From: Alicyclobacillus sendaiensis NBRC 100866
GTDB lineage: Bacteria; Bacillota; Bacilli; Alicyclobacillales; Alicyclobacillaceae
Length of the DNA: 47,254 nt
Direction of reading: 5' to 3'
Assembly: GCF_001552675.1 (NCBI RefSeq)
Contig: NZ_BCRQ01000015.1
Location: 1 to 47,254, forward strand
Shown: positions 14,173 to 22,277 of the stretch, in pieces
Layout: the number at the start of each line of letters is the position of its first letter
Numbering within the stretch: the first letter of the stretch is position 1
The notes under the pieces: model-generated
The model's input: only the letters and a program-made list of their open reading frames with translations
Database searches by the model: none
Told to the model about the DNA's origin: nothing
Program-made: the position numbers and the translations under genes

Positions 14173-15947
14173 CAGTTGATCACCCCGCGTATGTTGTGCA
14201 GGTTACGATTGAAGGACCGCGTGACAGCGTTCGCCGTCGCTTGGGGGCTGCTCCCGTGGATATGATTGGTTTGACTTACGTTCACCGTGACGTGCTTCGT
14301 CGTGGTGGACGATCCTTGGAACATATACGGATACGCGTTCTTTGAGTTTGTGGTTTGCGCTGCGGTCGAGTTGCTTCTGTTTTGGTGCATCTCTACATAT
14401 TGCGCAACTGTTGGACCTGATAAGATATGGTTCTTGATAAAATCCCACGCCGCGCTCCACTTTAGCTGTAGGATGTCGCCTACGATTTGCACAACATCAG
14501 CGAGGCCTTCAACGAGCTTGGCTACGATGTTAATTGCGCCAATCGCCATGTCGGTGATCATCTGAAAGAAGTTTTGCAGACCGCTCTTATTGCTTGAGTT
14601 CGTAACTTTGCCATATAAAGTCCCGAGACCTGTTACGACACTTAAGATCGCTGCACCAAGATCCGCAAAGGCATTGAATAACGACCGTATCGCTGCAGTC
14701 ATGGCCTTGATCGTTCCGTTTTGCTGGAATCGATCATAAAGTTTCGCGAAGAAGTTCGCGGCCTTGTCCACTTGTTGATTGAGCCACGACAATACGTTTT
14801 GCAGATCTTGAAGCACGCCTTGAGTTTTCTTCCCTGTCCTGCTAGTTAGATTTAAACGAGCGAGGAATGCGCCAATAGCGAGACCGATCAACGTGAGAGC
14901 AGTAACGAGGGGGCTAGCCTTAAATATAGAAAACAATCCCACAAAAGCATCTCGAACAAGCTTCAAGATCGGTATTACACTACGCAAAACCCTAGCGCCC
15001 AAGATGGCTGTAATCACCGCCAGCACAGCATCCTTGAGCGTCTTCAGACCGTGTGCACTCTTCGACAACTTATCAAAGAAATCGATGAGCTTTTGCCAGA
15101 ACGACCCAAACATTGCTTTGCCGCCATGTAGATAAGTCTCAAAATCGTCAAAGAGAAGTAGGACCATCGTGAGAGCGGTGATGATCCGAAAAAACGGGTT
15201 CGAGATCGCAAGTGCCGCAAGCGCCATCCCCACAACCTTCGCCCATTGCGGTACGTACTGGGCCAAGTTTCGCAGCCAGTTCCACACGGACGTCAAGGCT
15301 TGGACGATGTACTGCCCCGCCTGAACAAAGCTCACCATCACCTGCGCAACCTGCTTCGTCCACGTGGGCATGTTTTTTACGATGGCGTCGTTGATCGCCT
15401 GAAGAACATTGGTCACGCGTGTAATGGGACCGCTCATGTACTTGATGAAGTAGTAACCAACCCACTGCAGGGAGTAGTACGCTTCAAGCCGCAACTGACG
15501 GAATTGCAGCTGCAAGTCCTGGACCATCTGGATCTGTTGCTGATAGTCCCCCGGCGTCTGCATCTGCTCGGCCACGGCGTGCAGCTTTTCATATTGCTGC
15601 ATCAGGGTGGGCGACAAGTACAGCTCTTGCAGGTTCGCGCCGAGCGCTTTGAGCGTCGCGTTAAAGGCCATGGCCTGCTGTTGGGTCGTCCACAACTGAC
15701 GAGACAGGATCTCCATCTGGATCTCTTGATTACCGAGACCCGCCAGGAACTTCGTCATACCCACTGCGGCTGTGGTCGCAAACGCCGCCATCGCCATCGA
15801 CGCTTGCCCGAAAATCCGCATAGCCCCTGTCGCAAAGTTATTGACGACCTTCCCAATCCCCTCGATGGCCTTCTCCGCGTTGTCGTAAGACGGCTTATCG
15901 ACGGAAAAGCCCAGAGAGACGAGATACTCCTTGATGGTTTCGATCAT
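14172..15947 (-). CDS. Tail tape measure protein
   Basis: A 591-residue protein. ATG 15947 follows GAGGAG nine bases upstream and overlaps the stop of the chaperone extension (ATGA); the ORF 14 codons longer lacks such a site. N-terminal helices (IKEYLVSLGFSVDKPSYDNAEKAIEGIGKVVNNF) lead into long hydrophobic helical stretches (QWAKVVGMALAALAISNPFFRIITALTMVLLLF, PLVTALTLIGLAIGAFLA). The C-terminal part is Asn/Ser/Thr-rich. At about 0.15 nm per residue this predicts a tail near 90 nm. Position directly after the tail chaperone is diagnostic. Confidence 0.88.
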   Translation of the reverse strand: MIETIKEYLVSLGFSVDKPSYDNAEKAIEGIGKVVNNFATGAMRIFGQASMAMAAFATTAAVGMTKFLAGLGNQEIQMEILSRQLWTTQQQAMAFNATLKALGANLQELYLSPTLMQQYEKLHAVAEQMQTPGDYQQQIQMVQDLQLQFRQLRLEAYYSLQWVGYYFIKYMSGPITRVTNVLQAINDAIVKNMPTWTKQVAQVMVSFVQAGQYIVQALTSVWNWLRNLAQYVPQWAKVVGMALAALAISNPFFRIITALTMVLLLFDDFETYLHGGKAMFGSFWQKLIDFFDKLSKSAHGLKTLKDAVLAVITAILGARVLRSVIPILKLVRDAFVGLFSIFKASPLVTALTLIGLAIGAFLARLNLTSRTGKKTQGVLQDLQNVLSWLNQQVDKAANFFAKLYDRFQQNGTIKAMTAAIRSLFNAFADLGAAILSVVTGLGTLYGKVTNSSNKSGLQNFFQMITDMAIGAINIVAKLVEGLADVVQIVGDILQLKWSAAWDFIKNHILSGPTVAQYVEMHQNRSNSTAAQTTNSKNAYPYMFQGSSTTTKHVTVNVSQTNHIHGSSPQATANAVTRSFNRNLHNIRGVIN

Positions 15948-16599
15948 GGCATCTCGCTCCTCTCCCGTAGATACTCGGCGTAACGCCATTCATTCTCGGC
16001 GCGCACCTGCAAGATCTCATGGGCATCAAGTAAGTCGTCCAGCGTGAACACATCCTCAATTAAGTCGCGATGGCTCCAGAAGCCCGCGACCACTGGCGCA
16101 TACAAGAATGGATCGATGTTAGTCAGGTTGCAGAGCTCGTAGCCTGGATAGCGCCAAACAACCCCATCAAGGGGCTTCCGTCGAAAAAACCCGCCAAGTT
16201 GTGAATGATGACATGGACCATCAACGTTAACAGGAGCATCCCGTCTTCCTCGAGGTCTTGGAGGGCGAATGAGCCGTTGTCATTCACCACATCGATCCAC
16301 CCAGCCGGTAACTTAACCTGCACGACTTTGAGGCACTTGTCCTGCAAGTAGAGAAAATCCGCCTCCGGGATGGAAGCGAGCGGCTGGAACATGGACGCGA
16401 TATCGACATTTTGCAAGTCGATATCTGACGGCGCCTTCGCGTTCAACGCTTTATTCACATCCATGCCCTTCAGTAAGGGCGCAAACACCGGCGCCAGGAG
16501 TCCAGCCAATTTGGTCACGATGTACACGCCCTCGCGCGCCGACCACTTGCCGATCCGATATTCGCGCTCCTTGACCTTCACGACCTTGTACCGTTCCAT
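15944..16599 (-). CDS. Tail assembly chaperone, -1 frameshift fusion product
   Basis: If ribosomes slip -1 at T_TTT_TTC (16189-16183), the chaperone frame continues without a stop for 78 more residues to TGA 15944-15946. The product has 218 residues. The extension reads WRYPGYELCNLTNIDPFLYAPVV, then a helical acidic tail FTLDDLLDAHEILQVRAENE, the kind of sequence normally found in chaperone extensions. The extension has no start codon or ribosome site of its own and ends in ATGA overlap with the tape measure start, the standard arrangement for gpG/gpGT-like pairs that load the tape measure. The protein is inferred, the open frame is seen. Confidence 0.85.
16123..16599 (-). CDS. Tail assembly chaperone, short form
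   Basis: A 158-residue protein from ATG 16599 with GAGGAG upstream. It is mostly alpha-helical with a hydrophobic core (VYIVTKLAGLLAPVFAPLLKG, GMLLLTLMVHVIIHNLAGFF). It lies between the tube gene and the tape measure gene, where the short chaperone is always found in contractile and siphophage tails. The slippery heptamer lies about 22 codons before its stop. Both short and fused forms should be made, at a ratio set by the frameshift signal. Confidence 0.83.
   Translation of the reverse strand: MERYKVVKVKEREYRIGKWSAREGVYIVTKLAGLLAPVFAPLLKGMDVNKALNAKAPSDIDLQNVDIASMFQPLASIPEADFLYLQDKCLKVVQVKLPAGWIDVVNDNGSFALQDLEEDGMLLLTLMVHVIIHNLAGFFDGSPLMGLFGAIQATSSAT
16160..16189 (-). promoter_or_regulatory. 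Programmed -1 frameshift signal (slippery heptamer plus stem-loop)
   Basis: T TTT TTC in the chaperone frame spans 16189-16183. A six-base spacer follows, then a hairpin with AGCCCC (16176-16171) pairing with GGGGTT (16165-16160) around a five-base loop. Heptamer, spacer and stem match the classical -1 frameshift geometry, and the shifted frame is open and protein-like. Confidence 0.85.
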
Positions 16600-16616
16600 T
16601 CAAGCTACTCCTCTCG

Positions 16617-17057
16617 TCAAGCCGCGGTCTCCGTGATACTCGCCGCCATGAGGTTCCAGGTCCGTTGTTGTCCCTGCGCCTGCAGCGATAGCTCTGCACG
16701 GTTCTGGAACGATACACCTGTCGCGTTGATGAGGCTGCCCGACGAAACAGACCGGATGGTCACGGCCATCTGCGCCCATTGCGACGGATCCGCAGTGATG
16801 AGGTAGTCAAAAGCGCGGACTAGCCATGCGTTGAAGCCGGAGGTCTGCTGGATTTGGAACGAGATCGTCCCGTTGTTCCCTTCGATCTTGCTAATCAGCA
16901 CCGAACCGTCGGCCGCCACGTCGTGTGCCGTTCGGTCCGTGGACATCGTAACCGTGATGCTCCCGATGCCCGTCCCTTGAGCGGAGTACTGGCCGAGGGC
17001 GGGATGCGAGATAACCACGATGCAATCCGCGAAACTATAAGTCGTGGTGGTTGGCAT
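16617..17057 (-). CDS. Tail tube protein (DUF3277 type)
   Basis: A 146-residue protein. It has the contractile tube pattern TYSFADCIVVISHPALGQYSAQGTGIGSITVTMSTDRTAHDVAADGSVLISKIEGNNGTISFQIQQTSGFNAWLVRAFDYL, a split beta-barrel that stacks as hexameric rings. The VAADG...SKIEGNNGTISFQIQQTS segment is the most recognisable part of the DUF3277 family. It follows the sheath gene by 14 bases, the normal sheath-tube order. The C terminus (TWNLMAASITETAA) is short, without extra domains. Confidence 0.85.
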   Translation of the reverse strand: MPTTTTYSFADCIVVISHPALGQYSAQGTGIGSITVTMSTDRTAHDVAADGSVLISKIEGNNGTISFQIQQTSGFNAWLVRAFDYLITADPSQWAQMAVTIRSVSSGSLINATGVSFQNRAELSLQAQGQQRTWNLMAASITETAA

Positions 17058-17071
17058 GCCGTCATCCCTCC

Positions 17072-18184
17072 TTACAGACTCACTTGCACGCCGATGATGG
17101 CATGCTCAATGGCGCCCGCAAGCTTCACGCACACGTAAATCGGAGGCGCTTGCCGCTGCTGAATTTGCTCCTGGGTAAGGGTGGACACTTTCTCAGCAAG
17201 AATCTGGTAGCCCTTGGACAGGTTTGCCCCCGGCGAAAGCGTCAAAATCTGCGGCCCGTTCCAGACACCCGGCGCCAAGAAACCGGTCTCGACGGCCTGA
17301 TCGCAGACGACGCCGATGACATTCATCAATGTCGTAACGCCGGAGTCAGTCAGTGGGATCTTTGGCGCCGACACAAGTGCGTTCATGACAGCCGTCTGGA
17401 TATCGACCGTGAGCACATCAAGGTACAAGACTTGGTCCAGCGGTGTCCCGTCAGCCATGCGACCTTGTACGAGCAACTCATAACCGTTGCCATAAATCGT
17501 ATAAACGTTGCCGTTCCACCCGAGAATGTTGTTCACCTGTTGCGTAGTCAGGTTATCTGGCTGGACACCCACCAGCGACTTGTACGCCATGGTGAAGGCG
17601 CTGTTCGCAAGCCCCGTATTCGACCCCATGGCAAGCCCCATAGCCGCAGCACCCGAATACTGCTCCGTCGCGGAATACACGCCGAAGGACCGACTATACT
17701 TCGCCCCTTGCAACGCAGACATGATGTTGGGGGTGGTACCGGAAGCGACGGCTGTATCCGACGTATCGTAGAAGAACATCGTCTGCGGCTGCGCGCTTTG
17801 CACGTACTGTGCGATCGCTTCGATGTCGCTATCAGCCGCCCCGCAAACGTACACCCCGTACCATCCGTTGCTCGCGGCACGGCATGCCTGTACAGCCTCT
17901 AGCGCGGTCTCAGGTACGGTGGCGTCCTGGCGACCGATCATGACTTTGGTGGGCGCAGGTGACTGTGAAAAATAGACCTCTGCCGCCAGAAACTCAGGCT
18001 CTGTGCCTTTCCATCCGCTACCGAGCATATCTGTGGTGCTGCTATACGTGGCAATACGCTGCGATGTCGGAATGACCGTCGACGTACCGACGATCAATCC
18101 CACATTGAGCGACGGTGCCGCGGGTAAGGACGGCGAAACGCTCACGGTCACATTGACGATATTGCTTAGCGATTGTGCCGTCAC
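17072..18184 (-). CDS. Tail sheath protein (DUF3383 type)
   Basis: A 370-residue protein. GTG 18184 follows GGTAGGTG by six bases and gives the family-like start TAQSLSNIVNVTVSVSP; GTG 18193 is too close to the ribosome site. The sequence has the DUF3383 pattern: AEVYFSQSPAPTKVMIGRQ, a YDTSDTAVASGTTPNIMSALQGAKYSRSF core, and a C terminus PPIYVCVKLAGAIEHAIIGVQVSL. DUF3383 sheaths are shorter than P2 or T4 sheaths and occur in Pam3-like contractile tails. The sheath contracts to drive the tube through the envelope. Its order before the tube gene supports the call. Confidence 0.88.
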   Translation of the reverse strand: MTAQSLSNIVNVTVSVSPSLPAAPSLNVGLIVGTSTVIPTSQRIATYSSTTDMLGSGWKGTEPEFLAAEVYFSQSPAPTKVMIGRQDATVPETALEAVQACRAASNGWYGVYVCGAADSDIEAIAQYVQSAQPQTMFFYDTSDTAVASGTTPNIMSALQGAKYSRSFGVYSATEQYSGAAAMGLAMGSNTGLANSAFTMAYKSLVGVQPDNLTTQQVNNILGWNGNVYTIYGNGYELLVQGRMADGTPLDQVLYLDVLTVDIQTAVMNALVSAPKIPLTDSGVTTLMNVIGVVCDQAVETGFLAPGVWNGPQILTLSPGANLSKGYQILAEKVSTLTQEQIQQRQAPPIYVCVKLAGAIEHAIIGVQVSL

Positions 18185-18193
18185 ATAAAGCAC

Positions 18194-18757
18194 CTACCCT
18201 TCGATGATTTGGACGCCTTCGCTTTCGTCCTCTGATGCTACCGTGACGTCGACTTCCGCGATGTACGGCACGCTTGTCTGGCGGATAACCAGCTCATAGA
18301 AGTCAGCGAAGAACGTCACGCGATTCCACCACTGACCGTTAAACAGTTCCGGCACCCTGACAGGCATTGGGACATCAGGGATGAGGGACAGATTGTTGGC
18401 GGCAAGCATCTGCGTCGTCGCGTCACGATAGAGCGACGCACGGACCAGATCGGCATTCGACCACGCATTCGGTCCGTAAAACGTCCACGTGGCTCGAATT
18501 CCCACCGTGTAGACCTGACTGACTTGTGCGTTCGCAGCGTCCAACGGGTCGTATTCCGTTTGGATCTGACGCGTGTACGAGTTGTCTGTGTACTGCACCA
18601 TCAGGAAACAAACATCGTCTGCGACCTGCCACCCTGGCGACCCGTCCGTCGGCCAGCCGATGCGCACTGCAGATGGATCGGTCGTGCCGAGTGCTTGACC
18701 TGTCCATGATTGAAAAAAGTCTTCGAGTTGTTCGAGGGACAACACAGTATCCGCCAT
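18194..18757 (-). CDS. Tail terminator / neck protein (LIC_12616 type)
   Basis: A 187-residue protein. ATG 18757 overlaps the TAA of the upstream gene (TAATG); the much longer frame upstream is Arg/His-rich shadow. It begins SLEQLEDFFQSWTGQALG, and has VRIGWPTDGSPGWQVADDVCFLMVQYTDN and ATWTFYGPNAWSNADLVRASLYRDATTQMLAANNLSLIP with a C-terminal beta sheet. This is the pattern of the neck/tail terminator found before DUF3383 sheaths. It would cap the tail and join it to the head connector. Confidence 0.78.
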   Translation of the reverse strand: MADTVLSLEQLEDFFQSWTGQALGTTDPSAVRIGWPTDGSPGWQVADDVCFLMVQYTDNSYTRQIQTEYDPLDAANAQVSQVYTVGIRATWTFYGPNAWSNADLVRASLYRDATTQMLAANNLSLIPDVPMPVRVPELFNGQWWNRVTFFADFYELVIRQTSVPYIAEVDVTVASEDESEGVQIIEG

Positions 18758-19116
18758 TACGGCGTCACCTCTGAAGATGGATCCATCTTGACGGCGATCG
18801 CCTTGTAGTAGCCGTAGTCCGCGTAAGGCACCACCTGCATCACGCGATAACGATTCCCGCGCCACAGGATCTCGTCCGAGGTGCCGGACGTGGACGTGAT
18901 CAGGATAGGCGCTGTCGTGTGCAGTCGTATCGCGCCGCGCTGGCGGTCGCCCTCGGGGATTTGCTCCAACTCCGTCGGGTCTGGCATGTCTACAACCCCG
19001 CGTACCGTGAGCGCTGTTTCGCTCGCGACCCAACGTCCGCTGACCCAACTACCCGACTTCCGATAGATCGTGACGTCCTGCGCTAACCGCCCAGTAACCA
19101 CTCGTCCTACGTTCAC
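18757..19116 (-). CDS. Head closure / head-tail connector protein
   Basis: A 119-residue beta-rich protein. It has VTGRLAQDVTIYRKSGSWVSGRWVASETALTVRGVVDMPDPTELEQIPEGDRQRGAIRLHT and then EILWRGNRYRVMQVVPYADYGYYKAIAVKMD. That is the SPP1 gp16/HK97 gp10-neighbour stopper pattern with an OB-like barrel and a WRGxRYRV strand. Overlapping starts and stops (ATG/TAA at 18757; stop and start within 19113-19116) show translational coupling on both sides. The role is inferred from pattern and position between the connector and tail terminator. Confidence 0.7.
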   Translation of the reverse strand: MNVGRVVTGRLAQDVTIYRKSGSWVSGRWVASETALTVRGVVDMPDPTELEQIPEGDRQRGAIRLHTTAPILITSTSGTSDEILWRGNRYRVMQVVPYADYGYYKAIAVKMDPSSEVTP

Positions 19117-19781
19117 GGCGCATTCGCCACCACATAGGTGATTGAGTTGCGGAGATTGCCGGTGTCGATGTTCGGCTGGTCGCTCCCTTTCCCCTCGATG
19201 AATTTTCGGCCGCGCTTATCGGGCTTGCTCCCGTGAATGGTCACTGGCGAGTTTGGCGGCCACATGTTGAGCGGATTCACGAACCAATCTTTAGCTGCTT
19301 CGACACCGAGTTCGCCAGCTCGATGAAGCGCAGGCATTGGATCACCACCATCCAATGCGTTAACAGCTGCTTGTCGAAGCGGTTTTGCAATAATGTCCTT
19401 GTAATGGTTAATTGCTGGCTCCAAAATTGGCCGCGGGGGTATGCGCCAGAGCGGAGACCCGTGTTCGTAGAGATAGAGTTGGTAGGCGGCGCTGTACGGC
19501 ATCGTCTCCATGTTGGTTAGGAAGCGCTCGAAGTCACGCATGATGGGCATGCCACCGGGTGTCAGCCCCATGTATTCATCCATGGCATCGCGCATTTCCT
19601 TCCGTCGTACACCGTGAGTCAAGACGTACATCAGCTGAGCGTTCGTTATGTTGGGGTGGTTGCCGTCTTGGCCTTCAGGAATACCAACATACACATCGGT
19701 CTTCTCAAGCGACCGCAGCGACTGTCGCACCTGTTTGGTCAAGTCCTTCGAACTTGTCACCTTCGCGAGAGCCTTGAGCAC
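19113..19781 (-). CDS. HK97 gp10-like head-tail joining protein
   Basis: A 222-residue protein. GTG 19781 has GAGGGAG upstream; the ORF extending to 20045 is rejected because its extra sequence is Arg/Cys-rich and overlaps the upstream gene. It contains SLRSLEKTDVYVGIPEG, NAQLMYVLTHGVRR, IPPRPILEPAINHYKDIIAKPL, AGELGVEAAKDWF and a C-terminal NIDTGNLRNSITYVV, the hallmark DTGxLRxSI ending of gp10-like and phage virion morphogenesis proteins. It probably contributes to the head-tail interface. The family call is good; the exact ring position is uncertain. Confidence 0.75.
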   Translation of the reverse strand: MLKALAKVTSSKDLTKQVRQSLRSLEKTDVYVGIPEGQDGNHPNITNAQLMYVLTHGVRRKEMRDAMDEYMGLTPGGMPIMRDFERFLTNMETMPYSAAYQLYLYEHGSPLWRIPPRPILEPAINHYKDIIAKPLRQAAVNALDGGDPMPALHRAGELGVEAAKDWFVNPLNMWPPNSPVTIHGSKPDKRGRKFIEGKGSDQPNIDTGNLRNSITYVVANAP

Positions 19782-19797
19782 GCGCCACCACTCCCTC

Positions 19798-20295
19798 TCA
19801 CCACACGTACATGCCGCCCTTCCCGATGAGCTTGCCGTACGTGACCAACTGCTGACCGTAACTCGTGAGATTCCACGCCGCCCATCCGTCAACCGTAGCC
19901 AGCGACAAATCGGCTGAGTAGGAGACGTCGCCAACCGATTCACCGGTGATGACGCCTTGGGCTCGCCCTGCCTCGAGCACGGCAGCGGCGCCCCCGTTGG
20001 GATCGGCCTGGCTCTGCAGCCAAAGCGTGCAGAAGTGCGCCACAAACCAGCCCATCGCCAAGGGCCAGACGCTACGCCATCTGGCTTGCTGGAGACAGGC
20101 GTTCGCCATGCTGATGAACGTCTGGATCACGGATGGAGGCACGACATAGTTCCCATTCGAGTCCGGACCAAATTGAGGGAACATCGAGAGGAAATCAGAC
20201 ACGCCGTAGGGCGGGTTGGACCCGTTCCGCAGATTGGAGCCGTCGCCGAACGCATAAAAGCCGTAGGCATCCATGAACGTCGGATTGATGCTCAT
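19798..20295 (-). CDS. DUF4054 head-tail connector protein
   Basis: A 165-residue protein. It has the DUF4054 pattern SDFLSMFPQFGPDSNGNYVVPPSVIQTFISMANACLQQARW at the N terminus, an AMGWFVAHFCTLWLQSQ helix, and the ending AAWNLTSYGQQLVTYGKLIGKGGMYVW. DUF4054 proteins form the gp6-like adaptor ring under the portal in Pam3-like phages. It lies after a Rho-N-like small protein and before the gp10-like gene, as in related genomes. The N-terminal TFMDAYGFYAFGDGSNLRNG stretch looks like an added segment. Confidence 0.82.
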   Translation of the reverse strand: MSINPTFMDAYGFYAFGDGSNLRNGSNPPYGVSDFLSMFPQFGPDSNGNYVVPPSVIQTFISMANACLQQARWRSVWPLAMGWFVAHFCTLWLQSQADPNGGAAAVLEAGRAQGVITGESVGDVSYSADLSLATVDGWAAWNLTSYGQQLVTYGKLIGKGGMYVW

Positions 20296-20312
20296 CGCCC
20301 ATCACCCGCGAT

Positions 20313-20627
20313 TCACGATGCCTTTGCGGCTTCGATCGCTTGCGTCAGCTGCTCCTTGCTCATCTTGGTGTAACCCGGAATACCGAGCTCTTTCGCTGTA
20401 GCCCGCAGTGCCTTGAGCTCCGGATCAGCGGCTGCATTCTCAGCCTTCACCTCATCAGCTTTGGAATCGACGCGCATGACCGTTCCTTCTTCTTCGGCCC
20501 ACTTGAACATCGTCGATTCCGCGACCCAATCCGGCACATCCGAAAAATCGAGCGCCCGCACGAAAACGGGCGCCTCCGCCTTCTGGGGATGGTCGAACCG
20601 CAACGCCTGCCGCGCGAAGATACGCAT
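20313..20627 (-). CDS. YqbF-like small structural protein with Rho-N/SAP-like C terminus
   Basis: A 104-residue protein from ATG 20627 with GGGAGG seven bases upstream. The N-terminal half (VFVRALDFSDVPDWVAESTMFKWAEEEGTVMRVD) resembles the YqbF-type domain of PBSX-like phages. The C-terminal ~35 residues (ELKALRATAKELGIPGYTKMSKEQLTQAIEAA) match the Rho N-terminal / SAP-like helix-extension-helix that binds nucleic acid. It lies between the capsid and connector genes. The role is unknown; a connector-associated or DNA-contacting protein is plausible. Confidence 0.65.
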   Translation of the reverse strand: MRIFARQALRFDHPQKAEAPVFVRALDFSDVPDWVAESTMFKWAEEEGTVMRVDSKADEVKAENAAADPELKALRATAKELGIPGYTKMSKEQLTQAIEAAKAS

Positions 20628-20641
20628 GATGTCGCCTCCCA

Positions 20642-21649
20642 TCAGATACCGTCCATGTAGACCATCGTCTGCGTGTAGAGGACCTTGACCTGCGAGAACT
20701 GCACCGCATATGCCGTCATATACGCCATCTCGGTCACCATTGGCTGCGTCATGACACGCGACAGCGGCACCGTCAGGTCGAAATTCACGCGATCCTCGTC
20801 GTTAACGTAGGCCACCAAACGGTCCTTACCGCCGACGCCCGCGCCGATGCACCAACGGGATGGATAGATATACAGGTCCACGCCCTGGTTGTGGGCGAGG
20901 TTGTTCTCGAGCACGTAGTCCAAGATCGAGCGATTGCCGGCCTGAGACACCAGTTCCGTCGCGATGTAACCGTACTGTGCCGGCGGAATCAAGATGTGGT
21001 TGGCCATGCCCGTCAAGTCGTACTGGCTGTTCGCCCAGGTTGTCTCAATGACCGTATTGATGTCAGCCAGGATTTCTTGTGGCGTCTTATTGGCCCAAGC
21101 CGACTGACCGCTCGCACCGTTCGGAGCGGCCATCGCCGTGATCGACGGGTTGTTGACCAGTCCGTAGATGCTTTGCGACGGCAGACCGACGTACACGATG
21201 TTGTCGATGGACTTGTTGTAGTTCAAGCGGATACCCTTGTCGAGAATCTCATCGAGTGAGCGACCGATCCCCTGCAGTTTCGCTTGGTCCACAAACGGGA
21301 CCTTCAGGATGTTCGAGAAGGTGAACACCTTCCAGATATCCTTGGAGATATTGGCTTGCATCACGGGGATGTCGTTCGTCTCGCCGCCGATGATGCCGCC
21401 GTCCGAACCGCCCGTCGTGGCGTAATCGACGAAGTACTGGCCGCTGTACTCGACCCAGCCGCCGCCCGTGCGGGCCACGATATCCCGCGGCCACGTGACA
21501 CTTTGCAGAGGTTCGAGCAGTCGGGGATCCCGCTTTTCGAGCTCAGCATTCAAAAACGCCAAGCCGCTCGCAATGGCGGCGTCATTCGTGACCACACCGC
21601 CACCGAGACCATCCACGGTGTATGTCTTCAAGCCAGACACAACTGCCAT
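20642..21649 (-). CDS. Major capsid protein (DUF2184 type)
   Basis: A 335-residue protein with GGGAGG before ATG 21649. It has the DUF2184 pattern: AFLNAELEKRDPRLLEPLQSVTWPRDI, GGWVEYSGQYFVDYATTGGSDGG, DIPVMQANISKDIWKVFTFSNILKVPFVDQAKLQGIGRSLDEILDKGIRLNYNKSIDNIVYVGLP, and a C-terminal MTEMAYMTAYAVQFSQVKVLYTQTMVYMDGI. This family forms HK97-fold capsids in DUF1073-portal phages. Head maturation would be driven by the protease-scaffold protein encoded just upstream. The call rests on family pattern and position. Confidence 0.88.
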   Translation of the reverse strand: MAVVSGLKTYTVDGLGGGVVTNDAAIASGLAFLNAELEKRDPRLLEPLQSVTWPRDIVARTGGGWVEYSGQYFVDYATTGGSDGGIIGGETNDIPVMQANISKDIWKVFTFSNILKVPFVDQAKLQGIGRSLDEILDKGIRLNYNKSIDNIVYVGLPSQSIYGLVNNPSITAMAAPNGASGQSAWANKTPQEILADINTVIETTWANSQYDLTGMANHILIPPAQYGYIATELVSQAGNRSILDYVLENNLAHNQGVDLYIYPSRWCIGAGVGGKDRLVAYVNDEDRVNFDLTVPLSRVMTQPMVTEMAYMTAYAVQFSQVKVLYTQTMVYMDGI

Positions 21650-21695
21650 GCGTGAATACCTCCCTTAGTTGACCAACTCGCGACAATGGCTATCG

Positions 21696-22220
21696 TTACG
21701 GCTTGTTGCGGTTCAGGATTGTGATTTCCGCCGTGTTATTGCCGTCGATCTTGCCGGTCTTCCACACGGCATTCGGGATCAGGATGTTGTTCGTACCATC
21801 CGCCTGAGCCTCAAATCCGCCGACCACCGCATTCGGATACGAAGCATTCGCTGCGACGCGGATGTAAACAGCCCCTCCAGCGGTGGGCGTACCGAGCTGG
21901 CAGGTCACCGTGACGCTACCGCGCTCGATGACGTCGCACGGGTCGCCGGGGTTGTACTGCGTGATCCCATACGGCGCACCCAGATAACTCGTCGCCTGCT
22001 TGACCTCGCGAATGGCGACACCCGCGAAATCCGCGGCAGTATTCGACGCGCCGAACAGGGAATACGTATTGTCCGCATTCAGCACCACAGGCGCGCCAAA
22101 GGGGATAGGGTTCGTATCCGTCGGCCGCACCGGACGATTCACGATCACTGCGTCTTCGCTGCGCGACACGTTGCCCGGATAGCCTAAATTCAGCGTCTTG
22201 CCAATCACACTGCCCGGCAT
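21696..22220 (-). CDS. Capsid cement / decoration protein (Gp24 or DUF2190 type)
   Basis: A 174-residue protein from ATG 22220, ten bases after AGGAGG; ATG 22229 is too close to that site. It is all-beta with VNRPVRPTDTNPIPFGAPVVLNADNTYSLFGASNTAADFAGVAIREVKQ and a C-terminal TGKIDGNNTAEITILNR. This is the pattern of capsid structural cement proteins that bind between capsomers and stabilise the head. Position between the scaffold-protease gene and the capsid gene fits. It lacks any enzymatic motif. Confidence 0.78.
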   Translation of the reverse strand: MPGSVIGKTLNLGYPGNVSRSEDAVIVNRPVRPTDTNPIPFGAPVVLNADNTYSLFGASNTAADFAGVAIREVKQATSYLGAPYGITQYNPGDPCDVIERGSVTVTCQLGTPTAGGAVYIRVAANASYPNAVVGGFEAQADGTNNILIPNAVWKTGKIDGNNTAEITILNRNKP

Positions 22221-22277
22221 AGTGTGCATACCTCCTCTGTTGGGTAAACAAATAGGGCGCCTAATGCCTTCGCGACA

